Of a stretch of DNA of 35,849 nucleotides, positions 24,001 to 31,296 are shown piece after piece; within the stretch, counting starts at the first letter, position 1; each line of letters starts with the position of its first letter. The notes under the pieces are model-generated. The model was given only the letters and a program-made list of their open reading frames with translations, searched no databases and was not told where the DNA came from. The translations under genes were made by a program, and so were the position numbers. Origin of the DNA: AC-50 sp035640455 (lineage in GTDB: Bacteria; Actinomycetota; Thermoleophilia; Gaiellales; Gaiellaceae); NCBI GenBank assembly GCA_035640455.1, contig DASQWB010000081.1, positions 1 through 35,849 on the forward strand, given 5' to 3'.

Positions 24001-26670
24001 ATGGGGAGGGCGGCGGTAAGCGCGAGCGGGGGTCTCGCACGGCGACCTCGTGTGCTCGCGATCGTGCTCTTGAGCTTCACGCTGATGCTCACCGGCCACG
24101 TCGGCCGCGCGAGCGCGGCCACGGTGAGTTCGACGCAGCTCACGACAGGGTGGGCGCTGAGGTCGGCGACGAACGTCACGGACACCGGCGCCACGATCTC
24201 GCAACCGGGCTACAGCACCTCCGGGTGGTACCCGGTCTCGATTCCGTCGACGGTGCTGGCCGGCCTGGTGGCGAACAACGTCTACCAGAACATCTACTTC
24301 GGCACGAACCTCCAGTCCGTGCCCGACCTGACCGGCCAGAACTGGTGGTACCGCGGCGAGTTCACCGCCCCCGCCAACTCCACCGGCCAGGCGTACTGGC
24401 TCCGCTTCAAGGGGATCAGCTACCGCGCCCAGATCTGGCTGAACGGCACCCAGCTCGATGCCAACGCCGTCGGCACGATGGCGGTGCACGAGTACAACGT
24501 CACGAGCCTGATCCACCCGGGCGCGGCGAACGCGGTCGCGATCCTCGTCACGCCGCCGGCGCACGGCTGCAAGGACCTGTCCTTCTGCACCGTCGACTGG
24601 AACCCGGAGGCGCCCGACATGAACGCGGGTCTCTGGGGCAAGACCTTCCTCGACACGACCGGGCAGGTCGCGCTCCGTGATCCGTACGTGCAGACGACGC
24701 TGCCGCTGCCCGCGACGAACTCGGCCGACCTGACCGTCTACGTCGACGCGATCAACACGACGGCCGCGCCGGTGACGACGACGATCACGGGGACGATCAC
24801 GAAGTCGCCGTTCACGCCGATTACGGTCAGCCAGACGGTGACGCTGAACGCGAAGGAGCGGCGGGAGATCTCGTTCACGCCGGCGGCCTATCCCGCTCTT
24901 CACGTGACGAACCCGGCGCTTTGGTGGCCGTACCAGTTCGGCACTCCGGAGCTGTACCAGCTCGCCACGACCGCGGCGGTCGGCGGCGCGACCTCCGACT
25001 CGAAGACGATCAACTTCGGCATCCGGCAGTTCACCGACTACCGCACCGTGGTGAACGGCACGTCCTTCGTCGGCTACAAGGTGAACGGCGTCCCGATCTT
25101 CTTCCGCGGCGGCGGCTACGTGTGGGACATGCTGCAGCGGTTCGACCCGAAGAGCGACGCGACGACGATCAAGTACGTCAAGGACATGGGCCTGAACGCG
25201 ATCCGCTTCGAAGGCACGCTCGGGAACGAGAACCTCTACGACCTCGCCGACCAGAACGGGATCATCCTCATGGGCGGCTTCGTCTGTTGCAGCGCCTGGG
25301 AGAACGACACCTGGACGACCGAGCAGGAGAACGTCGCGCACGCGTCGCTCGACACGCAGATGCGGAACCTCCGGGCGCACCCGAGCGCCTTCTTGTGGGC
25401 CTTCGGGAGCGACCAGCCGGTGAGCGCGACGCACCTCGCGCAGTACAAGTCGATCGCCACGGGCCTGCACTGGCAGAACCCGACGCTCGACAACGTCGCG
25501 ACCTGGGCGAACGCCAACGCGGGCATGAAGATGGACGGCCCATACGTCTGGGAGCCGCCGAACCTCTGGTGGGACACGACGAAGGCCGGCAGCGCGTTCG
25601 GGACGACGGCGGAGGAGGGAACCGAGTCGCCGCCGCCGCTCGAGAGCCTGCAGAAATTCATCCCGGCGGCCAACCTGTGGCCGATCGGCACCGTCTGGAA
25701 CTACCACGCAGGGAAACCGAAGAGCGTCTTCGACAACATCCACTGGTTCACGGACGGCGTGAACAACCGCTACGGCACGACGACGAGCGCGGCCGACTAC
25801 GCGAAGAAGGCCGAGGTGCAGAACTACGAGAACACGCGCGCGTTCTTCGAGTCCTGGAGCGCGCACGAGTTCACGCAGAGCTTCGGGACGATCTTCTGGA
25901 TGCTGAACGGCGTCTGGCCGTCCGTGCACTGGAACCTCTACGACTGGTACTACGAGCCGGGCGGCGGCTACTTCGGCGCCAAGAAGGCGAACGAGCCGGT
26001 GCACATCGCCTACGACTACGTGACGCGAAACGTCTACGTCGTGAACTCCACGCTCACCGCGCGGAGCGGCATGTCCGCGACGGCGACCTTCTACAACATC
26101 CCGGGGATCACGGCGCAGTCGACGACCTCGGCGTCGAGCCTGTCGATCCCGGCCAACGCGTCCACGCAGGTCATGACGCTCCCGGCTGTGTCCGGCCTCT
26201 CGACGACGTACTTCATCCGGCTCCAGCTCAAGGACTCGACGGGAGCCGTCGTCAGCAACAACCTCTACTGGTACTCGACCAGTCCGGACACGTTCGGGAA
26301 CAAGAGCAACTGGTACTCGACCTCGGTCCGGAACTACGCGAACCTGACCGGCCTCAACAGCCTCGCGGCGAACTCGAGCGTCACCTCGTCCGCGTCGCGG
26401 ACGGTGAGCGGCGGCCAGGAGACGGTGACGATCACCCTCAACAACACGAGCGCGACGAACATCGCGTTCTTCCTGCGGCCGGAGGTGATCGCCGGGAGCG
26501 GCGGCACGGAGGTGCTGCCGGTCACGTACACGGAGAACTACGTCTCGCTCTTCCCGGGTGAGTCGAAGACGATCATCGCGTCGTACGCGACGAGCGACCT
26601 CGGCGGCCAGGCGCCGTACCTGCTCGTCCGCGGCTACAACGTCCCGACGACGACGAGCGCGATTCCCTAG
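24001..26670 (+). CDS. Secreted GH2 exo-beta-D-glucosaminidase-like enzyme (CsxA type)
   Basis: 889 aa; AAAGGGGG lies five bases before ATG 24001. Residues 1-39 are a signal peptide (LAIVLLSFTLMLTG, cleavage near ASA). Next come a GH2 sugar-binding jelly roll (about 45-220, NWWYRGEFTAP, SYRAQIWLNGTQLD), an Ig-like domain (about 225-330, WWPYQFGTPELY) and a TIM barrel (about 345-640, FFRGGGYVWDMLQRFDP). In exo-glucosaminidases of GH2 the usual Asn-Glu is replaced by Ser-Asp; FGSDQPV here puts Asp471 at that acid/base place (cf. Asp469 of CsxA). The nucleophile should be Glu538 or Glu539 (TTAEEGTES). Two further beta domains end the protein. It likely removes GlcN from the non-reducing end of chitosan oligomers outside the cell. 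Confidence 0.82.
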   Translation: MGRAAVSASGGLARRPRVLAIVLLSFTLMLTGHVGRASAATVSSTQLTTGWALRSATNVTDTGATISQPGYSTSGWYPVSIPSTVLAGLVANNVYQNIYFGTNLQSVPDLTGQNWWYRGEFTAPANSTGQAYWLRFKGISYRAQIWLNGTQLDANAVGTMAVHEYNVTSLIHPGAANAVAILVTPPAHGCKDLSFCTVDWNPEAPDMNAGLWGKTFLDTTGQVALRDPYVQTTLPLPATNSADLTVYVDAINTTAAPVTTTITGTITKSPFTPITVSQTVTLNAKERREISFTPAAYPALHVTNPALWWPYQFGTPELYQLATTAAVGGATSDSKTINFGIRQFTDYRTVVNGTSFVGYKVNGVPIFFRGGGYVWDMLQRFDPKSDATTIKYVKDMGLNAIRFEGTLGNENLYDLADQNGIILMGGFVCCSAWENDTWTTEQENVAHASLDTQMRNLRAHPSAFLWAFGSDQPVSATHLAQYKSIATGLHWQNPTLDNVATWANANAGMKMDGPYVWEPPNLWWDTTKAGSAFGTTAEEGTESPPPLESLQKFIPAANLWPIGTVWNYHAGKPKSVFDNIHWFTDGVNNRYGTTTSAADYAKKAEVQNYENTRAFFESWSAHEFTQSFGTIFWMLNGVWPSVHWNLYDWYYEPGGGYFGAKKANEPVHIAYDYVTRNVYVVNSTLTARSGMSATATFYNIPGITAQSTTSASSLSIPANASTQVMTLPAVSGLSTTYFIRLQLKDSTGAVVSNNLYWYSTSPDTFGNKSNWYSTSVRNYANLTGLNSLAANSSVTSSASRTVSGGQETVTITLNNTSATNIAFFLRPEVIAGSGGTEVLPVTYTENYVSLFPGESKTIIASYATSDLGGQAPYLLVRGYNVPTTTSAIP

Positions 26671-26679
26671 CCCTGCGAG

Positions 26680-26709
26680 CGGGAGGGCGTCCGCGAGGTC
26701 GTCCTCCCG
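26680..26709 (+). terminator. Terminator hairpin after the GH2 gene
   Basis: CGGGAGG (26680-26686) pairs with CCTCCCG (26703-26709) around a 16-base loop, starting 10 bp after the GH2 stop. A short TTGT follows. It separates GH2 from the sulfite-reduction operon on the same strand. Confidence 0.6.
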
Positions 26710-26748
26710 TTGTACCGCCAGCAGTACGCGCGGTGCCAGGAACAAAGC

Positions 26749-26768
26749 CTTTTCTTTATTTTGAAAAG
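26749..26768 (+). promoter_or_regulatory. AT-rich palindrome CTTTTC-N8-GAAAAG before the sulfite reductase gene
   Basis: A perfect 6-bp inverted repeat with an 8-base all-AT spacer (TTTATTTT) sits 33 bp before the reductase start, in a strikingly AT-rich stretch (26741-26785) of an otherwise GC-rich region. It may be an operator or promoter for the sulfur operon. No -35/-10 pair is convincing, so only the region is called. Confidence 0.45.
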
Positions 26769-26800
26769 TCGCTTTACATCTTGAAGCTGGTGGGGTAACC

Positions 26801-28462
26801 TTGCCGGCTTCGATGCCGGCGACACGCGCGATCCGAGAGCGGCCGGAGGCGACCTGGGAACTCGTCCTGAAGCGCAATCCGGTCGAGCGGATCAAGCAGG
26901 AGAAGGCGCCGCTCGGCATCCGCGACGAGCTTCCCGCGCTGATCGCCGCCGGCTACGAGAACGTGCCCGAGGAGGACGTCGTGCGCCTCCAGTGGTGGGG
27001 GCTCTACCACGACAAGCCCAAGGTCGGGACGTTCATGCTCCGGGTCAAGCTCCCGAGCGGGTACCTGACTCCCGCGAAGCTGCGCGCGATCGGCGAGGTC
27101 GCGAACACGTTCGGCCGCGGTGACGGCGAGCTTTCGACGCGGCAGAACATCCAGCTGCACTGGCTCGAGCTGGCGGCGCTGCCGGAGGTGCTCGCGCGGC
27201 TCGACGCCGCCGGGCTCACGACCGCTGGCGGCTGCGGCGATACCGTCCGCAACATCACCGGCTGCCCGGTGCAGGGGATCGACCCGAACGAGCTCTTCGA
27301 CTGCTCCGACGTGGTCGAGGAGGCGGCGCGGTTCTTCTACGGCAACCCCGACTTCGTCGACCTGCCGCGCAAGCACAAGTACACGATCGCGGCCTGCGCC
27401 GACCGCTGTAACGCGCCCGAGATCAACTGCATCGCATTCGTCGGCGTCGTCCACGGAGGCCGGCCCGGCTTCGCCGTGCGCGTCGGCGGCGGGCTCTCGT
27501 CGGTGCCGCGGCTGTCCCGCGACATGGGCGTCTTCGTCCCGAAGGAGGAGGCGGTCGCGGTCCTGGCGGCGATCACGAGCGCCTGGAGCGAGGACCTCCG
27601 CTACCGCGTCTCGCGGGTGAAGGCGCGGCTCAAGTTCATGATCGACGACATCGGCCCGGAGGGGATGCGCGAGCGCGTCGAGGCGAAGCTCGGCCGCGAG
27701 CTCGAGGACTTCGAGCTGGCGCCGGTCGCGATCCAGCCGAGCGACCACGTCGGCGTCCACGAGCAGAAGGAGCCCGGCCTCCGCTACATCGGCTTCCCCG
27801 TCCACCTCGGCCTCGTCTCCGGCGACCAGCTGATCGCGATCGCCGACCTCGCCGAGCGCCTCGGCGGCGACGTCCGGATCACGCGGCAGCAGAACTTCGT
27901 CGTCGCGAACGTGCCCGAGGCCGAGGTCGAGGCGACGATCGCTGAGGTCGCGGCGATCGGCTTTCCGCTCGAGGTCAACCACGTTCGCGCCGCGGGGATC
28001 GCGTGCACGGGCGAGCCGCACTGCAACTTCTCCGTCACCGAGACGAAGACGCGGCTCGGCCGGCTGATCGAGCGGCTGGAGGAGCGGTTCGGCGAGGACA
28101 TCGCCGATCTCCGCATCCACCTCGACGGCTGCCCGCACTCGTGCGCGCAGCACTGGATCGCCGACCTCGGCTTCCAAGGCACGACGGCTCGCGACGACGA
28201 GGGCCGCCGGCGGCAGGCCTACGACATCTTCGTCCGCGGCGGCCTCGGTCCGGGCGCCGCGATCGGCCGCCCGCTCTTCCGCCGCGTCCTCTCGGAGGAG
28301 CTCGACGACGCTGTCGAAGGGCTCGTCCAGGGCTGGCTCGACGACCGCGACGAGGGCGAGTCGTTCACGGACTTCTGCCGGCGCCTCTCCGACGAGGAGC
28401 TCGGCGAGCTCGCGGGGATCGAGCCGGCGCGGCAGCGCGAGCGCGAAGAGGTCGCTGCGTGA
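26801..28462 (+). CDS. Ferredoxin-dependent sulfite/nitrite reductase (NirA/Sir type)
   Basis: 553 aa, cytoplasmic. It reduces sulfite to sulfide (or nitrite to ammonia) with six electrons from ferredoxin, using siroheme and a [4Fe-4S] cluster. The cluster ligands are all present: ACTGEPHC (Cys402-X5-Cys408) and GCPHSC (Cys444-X3-Cys448). STRQNIQLHW and TAGGCGDTVRNITGCP are the substrate and siroheme-pocket blocks. Tyr69 (WWGLY) and Cys145 (GGCGD) match the pair that is covalently linked in mycobacterial NirA sulfite reductase. TTG 26801 is preferred over ATG 26813 because GGTGGGG lies just before it. Neighbours (cysH and siroheme synthesis) favour sulfite as substrate. Its stop overlaps the GTG of the first small ORF (GTGA). 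Confidence 0.93.
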   Translation: MPASMPATRAIRERPEATWELVLKRNPVERIKQEKAPLGIRDELPALIAAGYENVPEEDVVRLQWWGLYHDKPKVGTFMLRVKLPSGYLTPAKLRAIGEVANTFGRGDGELSTRQNIQLHWLELAALPEVLARLDAAGLTTAGGCGDTVRNITGCPVQGIDPNELFDCSDVVEEAARFFYGNPDFVDLPRKHKYTIAACADRCNAPEINCIAFVGVVHGGRPGFAVRVGGGLSSVPRLSRDMGVFVPKEEAVAVLAAITSAWSEDLRYRVSRVKARLKFMIDDIGPEGMRERVEAKLGRELEDFELAPVAIQPSDHVGVHEQKEPGLRYIGFPVHLGLVSGDQLIAIADLAERLGGDVRITRQQNFVVANVPEAEVEATIAEVAAIGFPLEVNHVRAAGIACTGEPHCNFSVTETKTRLGRLIERLEERFGEDIADLRIHLDGCPHSCAQHWIADLGFQGTTARDDEGRRRQAYDIFVRGGLGPGAAIGRPLFRRVLSEELDDAVEGLVQGWLDDRDEGESFTDFCRRLSDEELGELAGIEPARQREREEVAA

Positions 28463-28563
28463 GCGGCGTCGCTTGCGATGCCGCTTTCAGGCCGGGCCGG
28501 CTTTGCCGGCTCGGCCGTCTGCGCCGCTCGCCCGGAACGCCTGACTACGAGGTTCCCGCATGA
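28459..28563 (+). CDS. Small ORF 1 of a coupled tandem pair, unknown function
   Basis: 34 aa. GTG 28459 overlaps the reductase stop (GTGA) and the TGA overlaps the ATG of the next small ORF (ATGA). GAGG (28448-28451) lies exactly 7 bases before the start. The product is Arg-rich: SGVACDAAFRPGRLCRLGRL then RRSPG, with two Cys. It is a paralogue of the next ORF: 34 versus 33 codons, one in-frame codon deletion, about six synonymous changes, and an unchanged core AAFRPGRL-x-RLGRLRR. Conserved start/stop overlaps and frame argue that it is translated. It could be a small partner of CysI/CysH, a coupling or leader peptide, or a by-product of a palindromic repeat (GGCCGGGCCGGC hairpin). No known family recognised; C. 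glutamicum CysX occupies a similar position but I see no ferredoxin-like motif. Confidence 0.6.
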   Translation: MSGVACDAAFRPGRLCRLGRLRRSPGTPDYEVPA

Positions 28564-28657
28564 GCGGCGTGTGCGATGCCGCCTTCAGGCCGGGCCGGCT
28601 TGGCCGGCTCGGCCGTCTGCGCCGCTGGCCTGGAGCGCATGATTCGGAGGTGGACGC
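28459..28657 (+). repeat. Tandem duplication of a ~100-bp unit containing RBS, start and small ORF
   Basis: Copy 1 (28459-28559) and copy 2 (28560-28657) align along their length, with the core from TGCGATGCCGC to GCGCCGCT almost identical. Each holds an imperfect 27-bp palindrome built from GGCCGGGCCGGC and GCCGGCTCGGCC, plus a GCGGC/GCCGC hairpin at its start. Both copies end in GAGG, 7 bases, then the next start codon. The unit boundaries coincide with gene junctions. Either a duplicated mini-gene or a dispersed REP-like element copied in tandem. Confidence 0.85.
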
Positions 28658-28661
28658 GTGA
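28560..28661 (+). CDS. Small ORF 2 of a coupled tandem pair, unknown function
   Basis: 33 aa from ATG 28560, overlapping the stop of small ORF 1 (ATGA); its TGA overlaps the GTG start of cysH (GTGA). GAGG at 28549-28552 is 7 bases upstream, the same spacing as for small ORF 1 and for cysH. The product reads SGVCDAAFRPGRLGRLGRLR then RWPG, with one Cys. Compared with copy 1, the second Cys is Gly and the C-terminal eight residues have diverged, while the Arg/Leu-rich core is kept. The pattern of an intact frame with concentrated change at one end suggests real but loosely constrained peptides. Function unknown; translational coupling of cysH to the reductase is the minimal role. Confidence 0.6.
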   Translation: MSGVCDAAFRPGRLGRLGRLRRWPGAHDSEVDA

Positions 28662-29443
28662 GCGTCGAGCTCATCGACGAGCTCGAGGCCGGCGAACTCT
28701 CGGTCGAGTTCGAGGGCGAGGAGCCGGAGGTCGTGCTCGAGTGGGCGCTCGAGCGCTTCTCGCCGCGGATCGCGCTCTCGACCGCGTTCCAGATCGACGG
28801 CGTCGCGCTGCTCGACATGGCGTACGCGATCGAGCCGGAGGTCCGCGTCTTCAGCGTCGACACGGGCCGCTTGCCGCCGGAGACCTTCGAGCTCGTCGAG
28901 CGGCTGCGCGAGCGCTATCCGTGCTTCCAGCTCGACCTGCTCTCGCCTGACGCGCTCCACCTCCGGCGCATGGTCGCGCGCAAGGGGCCGAACCTCTTCT
29001 ACGAGTCGGTCGAGAACCGGCTCCTGTGCTGCAACATCCGCAAGGTCCAGCCGCTCACGCGCCACCTGGCCACGCTCGACGCCTGGGTCACCGGCCTCCG
29101 CCGCGACCAGTGGGCGACGCGGACGAACATCCGCAAGGTCGAGATCGACCACGACCACGGCGCGATCGTGAAGCTGAACCCGCTCGCGGAGTGGACGGAG
29201 GAGGAGGTGTGGGACTACGTTCGCGAGCACGACGTTCCCTACCACGCGCTCTACGACCGCGGCTACACGTCGATCGGCTGCGCTCCGTGCACGCGCGCCA
29301 TCGACCCGGGCGAGCAGACGCGGGCGGGCCGCTGGTGGTGGGAGGTGAACGCGCCCAAGGAGTGCGGCATCCACTGCGCGATCGAGACCGGCGGCTTCGA
29401 GCACGAGCTCCACGCCATCCTCGGCGAGGAGGAGCATGAGTAG
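28658..29443 (+). CDS. cysH: Adenylylsulfate/phosphoadenylylsulfate reductase
   Basis: 261 aa. It reduces APS (or PAPS) to sulfite using thioredoxin-type donors. The four [4Fe-4S] ligands of the bacterial APS reductase class are present: Cys124-Cys125 (LLCCNIRK) and Cys208/Cys211 (IGCAPCTR). The catalytic Cys236 is in KECGIHC. ALSTAFQIDGVALLDMA is the phosphate-binding loop, and VFSVDTGRLPPETFEL and TGLRRDQWATR bind the substrate. The four-Cys cluster favours APS over PAPS. GTG 28658 has CGGAGG 7 bases upstream and overlaps small ORF 2. The stop overlaps the next gene by 8 bases. No sulfate adenylyltransferase (cysD/N or sat) is in the window. Confidence 0.95.
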   Translation: MSVELIDELEAGELSVEFEGEEPEVVLEWALERFSPRIALSTAFQIDGVALLDMAYAIEPEVRVFSVDTGRLPPETFELVERLRERYPCFQLDLLSPDALHLRRMVARKGPNLFYESVENRLLCCNIRKVQPLTRHLATLDAWVTGLRRDQWATRTNIRKVEIDHDHGAIVKLNPLAEWTEEEVWDYVREHDVPYHALYDRGYTSIGCAPCTRAIDPGEQTRAGRWWWEVNAPKECGIHCAIETGGFEHELHAILGEEEHE

Positions 29444-29891
29444 CGTCACGCTGCAGGGCGAGGCGCGCGAGGTCGCGCTCGGTGAGGCGCAGGCCGTCCT
29501 CGCGCTCGTCCAGGACGAGGACCGGCGCGGGCGGCTCGCGTCTCTCGTGGCAGCGATCGACGAAGGAGAGTTGGGCGACGAGGAGGCTCAGGCGCTCGAG
29601 GAGCTGCTCGAGCTCGGGCTCCAGACCGGTCGCCTGCGAGCCCTCTACGGCCCGGGCGGCGAGCAGGCCGCGCTCCGCGTCTACCGCCGGCTTCCCGGCG
29701 GCCGCGAGCTCGGTCGCACTGCGAAGGAGGTGACCGAGGCGCTCGCCGCGCTCGAGGGCAAGACGCTCGAGTCGCTGTCGATCCAGGCGGTCGGGCCGGG
29801 CGCGTACCTGGTGTCGATCGGCGCCGAGGCGCTCGAGCTCTCGGTGCGCCTCGACCGGCAGGGCGCGCGGCTCGTCAGCGTCGGCCTCTGA
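29436..29891 (+). CDS. Conserved-looking protein of the sulfite-reduction operon, unknown function
   Basis: 151 aa, overlapping cysH by 8 bases and followed by the siroheme gene after 5 bp, so embedded in the operon. The N-terminal 65 residues are acidic and helical (AQAVLALVQDEDRRGRLASL, DEEAQALEELLELG). A middle hinge reads RALYGPGGEQAALRVYRRLP, and the C-terminal 60 residues have alternating beta strands (LESLSIQAVGPGAYLVSIG, ALELSVRLDRQG). No Cys, no membrane segment, no motif that I can tie to a family. A soluble accessory or regulatory protein for sulfite reduction or siroheme insertion is possible; this is inferred from context only. Confidence 0.8.
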   Translation: MSSVTLQGEAREVALGEAQAVLALVQDEDRRGRLASLVAAIDEGELGDEEAQALEELLELGLQTGRLRALYGPGGEQAALRVYRRLPGGRELGRTAKEVTEALAALEGKTLESLSIQAVGPGAYLVSIGAEALELSVRLDRQGARLVSVGL

Positions 29892-29896
29892 GCCTC

Positions 29897-30460
29897 GTGG
29901 GCGAGAAGCGCTACTACATGGCCTGCCTCGACGTCGCGGGCCGCGACTGCCTCGTCGTCGGCGGCGGCTCGGTCGGGCTCGAGAAGGCCCGCGGGCTCCT
30001 CGACTGCGGCGCGCGCGTGACGGTGGTCGCGCCGGAGATCGTCTCGGAGCTGCGAGAGCTGCCGGTCGAGCTCGTCGAGCGGCCCTATCGCAGCGACGAC
30101 CTCGACGGCCGCTTCCTCGTCATGGCCGCCACCGCCGATGCCGCGGTCAACCGGCGCGTCTCCGAGGACGCCGAACGGCGCTCGCTCCTCTGCAACGTCG
30201 CCGACGCGCCCGACCTCTGCACGTTCATCCTCCCTGCCGTCCACCGGCAGGATCCGATCGCGATCGCAGTCACGACGAGCGGCGCGTCGCCCGCGCTCGC
30301 GCAGCGGATCCGGGGCGAGGTGGCGGAGCGGTACGGGCCGGAGTACGCCGACCTCGCCCGCCGCCTGCGCGCACGGCGTCCGTGGGCGAAGGAGAACTTG
30401 ACCACGTACGAGGAGCGCCGCGACTATTTCCAGGCGCTCGTCGAGGAGGCGCTCCCGTGA
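29897..30460 (+). CDS. Precorrin-2 dehydrogenase / sirohydrochlorin ferrochelatase (CysG N-terminal / Met8 type)
   Basis: 187 aa from GTG 29897. It converts precorrin-2 to sirohydrochlorin with NAD+ and may insert iron to give siroheme, the cofactor of the reductase encoded upstream. The NAD motif is CLVVGGGSVGLEKARGLL, followed by ARVTVVAPE. CNVADAPDLCTFILPAV carries the conserved Asp used in both activities, and VTTSGASPALAQRIR is the dimer/active-site block. Length fits the single-function bacterial form, with the methyltransferase encoded separately. Its stop overlaps the cobA start (GTGA), so the two siroheme genes are coupled. Confidence 0.92.
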   Translation: MGEKRYYMACLDVAGRDCLVVGGGSVGLEKARGLLDCGARVTVVAPEIVSELRELPVELVERPYRSDDLDGRFLVMAATADAAVNRRVSEDAERRSLLCNVADAPDLCTFILPAVHRQDPIAIAVTTSGASPALAQRIRGEVAERYGPEYADLARRLRARRPWAKENLTTYEERRDYFQALVEEALP

Positions 30461-31185
30461 GCGTCTTCTTGGTCGGAGCCGGCCCTGGAGATCCGGATCT
30501 GATCACCGCGCGCGGCCTCGACCTGGTGCGGTCGTGCGAGGTGCTGATCCACGACCGGCTGGTCGCGCCAGAGCTCGTCGACGAAGCTCCCGCCGACGCG
30601 ATCCGAATCGCCCACGAGCCGCACTCCCAAGCGGAGCTCAACGAGCTGCTGGTGGCGTACGGGCGAGCGGGCTTCCGCGTAGTGCGGCTGAAGGGCGGCG
30701 ACCCGTTCGTCTTCGGCCGGGGCGGCGAGGAGGCGCTTGCGCTCGCGGAGGCCGGGCTCGAGTTCGAGGTCGTCCCCGGCGTCTCCGCGCTGAGCGCCGT
30801 GCCGGCGGCCGCGGGGATCCCGGTCACGCACCGTGGCCTCGCCTCGCAGGTGACGCTCGTCACGGCCCACTGCTCGCCCGAAGGACGGCGGCCCGACTAC
30901 GCCGCGCTTGCGCGGACGCCGGGGACGCTCGTCTTCTTCATGGCCAAGCGTGCGCTCGGCGAGATCGCTGCCGCGCTGATCGAGCACGGAAGAGCGCCGT
31001 CGACCCCGGCGGCGGCCATCGCCAGCGGAACGCTCCCCGAGCAGCAGGTCGTGACCGCGCCGCTCGCGGAGATCGCGGCGGCCGCGGCCGAGCTCGAATC
31101 GCCGGTTCTCCTCGTCGTCGGGGAGGTCGTCTCGCTCGCCGGCCGGCTGGCTCCGAGCGAGCGACTCGAAGCCGCGCTCTCGTAG
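30457..31185 (+). CDS. cobA: Uroporphyrinogen-III C-methyltransferase
   Basis: 242 aa from GTG 30457. It transfers two methyl groups from SAM to uroporphyrinogen III, giving precorrin-2 for siroheme. Family motifs: VGAGPGDPDLIT at the N-terminus, RLKGGDPFVFGRGGEE, VVPGVSALSAVPAAAGIPVT, HRGLASQVTLVTAH, GTLVFFMA and the C-terminal PVLLVVGEVVSLAGRL. Length is normal (240-260). It completes the siroheme branch with the preceding gene. Oddly, its last 20 codons (GEVVSLAGRLAPSERLEAAL, stop at 31183-31185) recur in diverged form at 32398-32457 beyond a lower-GC cassette, so the present 3' end may have come in with that cassette. Confidence 0.93.
   Translation: MSVFLVGAGPGDPDLITARGLDLVRSCEVLIHDRLVAPELVDEAPADAIRIAHEPHSQAELNELLVAYGRAGFRVVRLKGGDPFVFGRGGEEALALAEAGLEFEVVPGVSALSAVPAAAGIPVTHRGLASQVTLVTAHCSPEGRRPDYAALARTPGTLVFFMAKRALGEIAAALIEHGRAPSTPAAAIASGTLPEQQVVTAPLAEIAAAAAELESPVLLVVGEVVSLAGRLAPSERLEAALS
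31123..31185 (+). repeat. Direct repeat copy 1: cobA 3' end in the intact gene
   Basis: Codons for EVVSLAGRLAPSERLEAALS and stop. It aligns with 32398-32457 at about 46 of 57 positions; the first 36 bases differ at only two. It bounds the left side of the two-gene cassette. Confidence 0.85.
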
Positions 31186-31240
31186 CGCTGCGCCGAGCCA
31201 TCTGAACGCGGAGCCGTCGAGGCCGAGTCAGCTGCACATC

Positions 31241-31269
31241 TTGAACTTTTCGTTGTCGCGACGTCTAAT
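31241..31269 (+). promoter_or_regulatory. Sigma-70-like promoter of the cassette
   Basis: TTGAAC (31241-31246), a 17-bp spacer and TCTAAT (31264-31269, five of six consensus bases) lie 28 bp before the first cassette gene. GGGAGG (31284-31289) then gives a good ribosome binding site 7 bases before the ATG. This is the clearest promoter in the window and lets the cassette be expressed independently of the sulfur operon. Confidence 0.6.
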
Positions 31270-31296
31270 TAGGGGTCGCCAGAGGGAGGTCGCAAG

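Noticed and set aside
23950..26919. A 989-codon open frame on the minus strand antisense to the GH2 gene
   Set aside because: Product is Arg/Val/Asp-rich low-complexity sequence without any family motif; it is a by-product of codon bias in GC-rich DNA, and the plus-strand GH2 reading is unambiguous.
26776..31245. Ten-base word ACATCTTGAA upstream of both the sulfite reductase gene (26776) and the cassette (31236)
   Set aside because: A shared 10-mer is expected by chance many times in 36 kb, and the flanks do not align.
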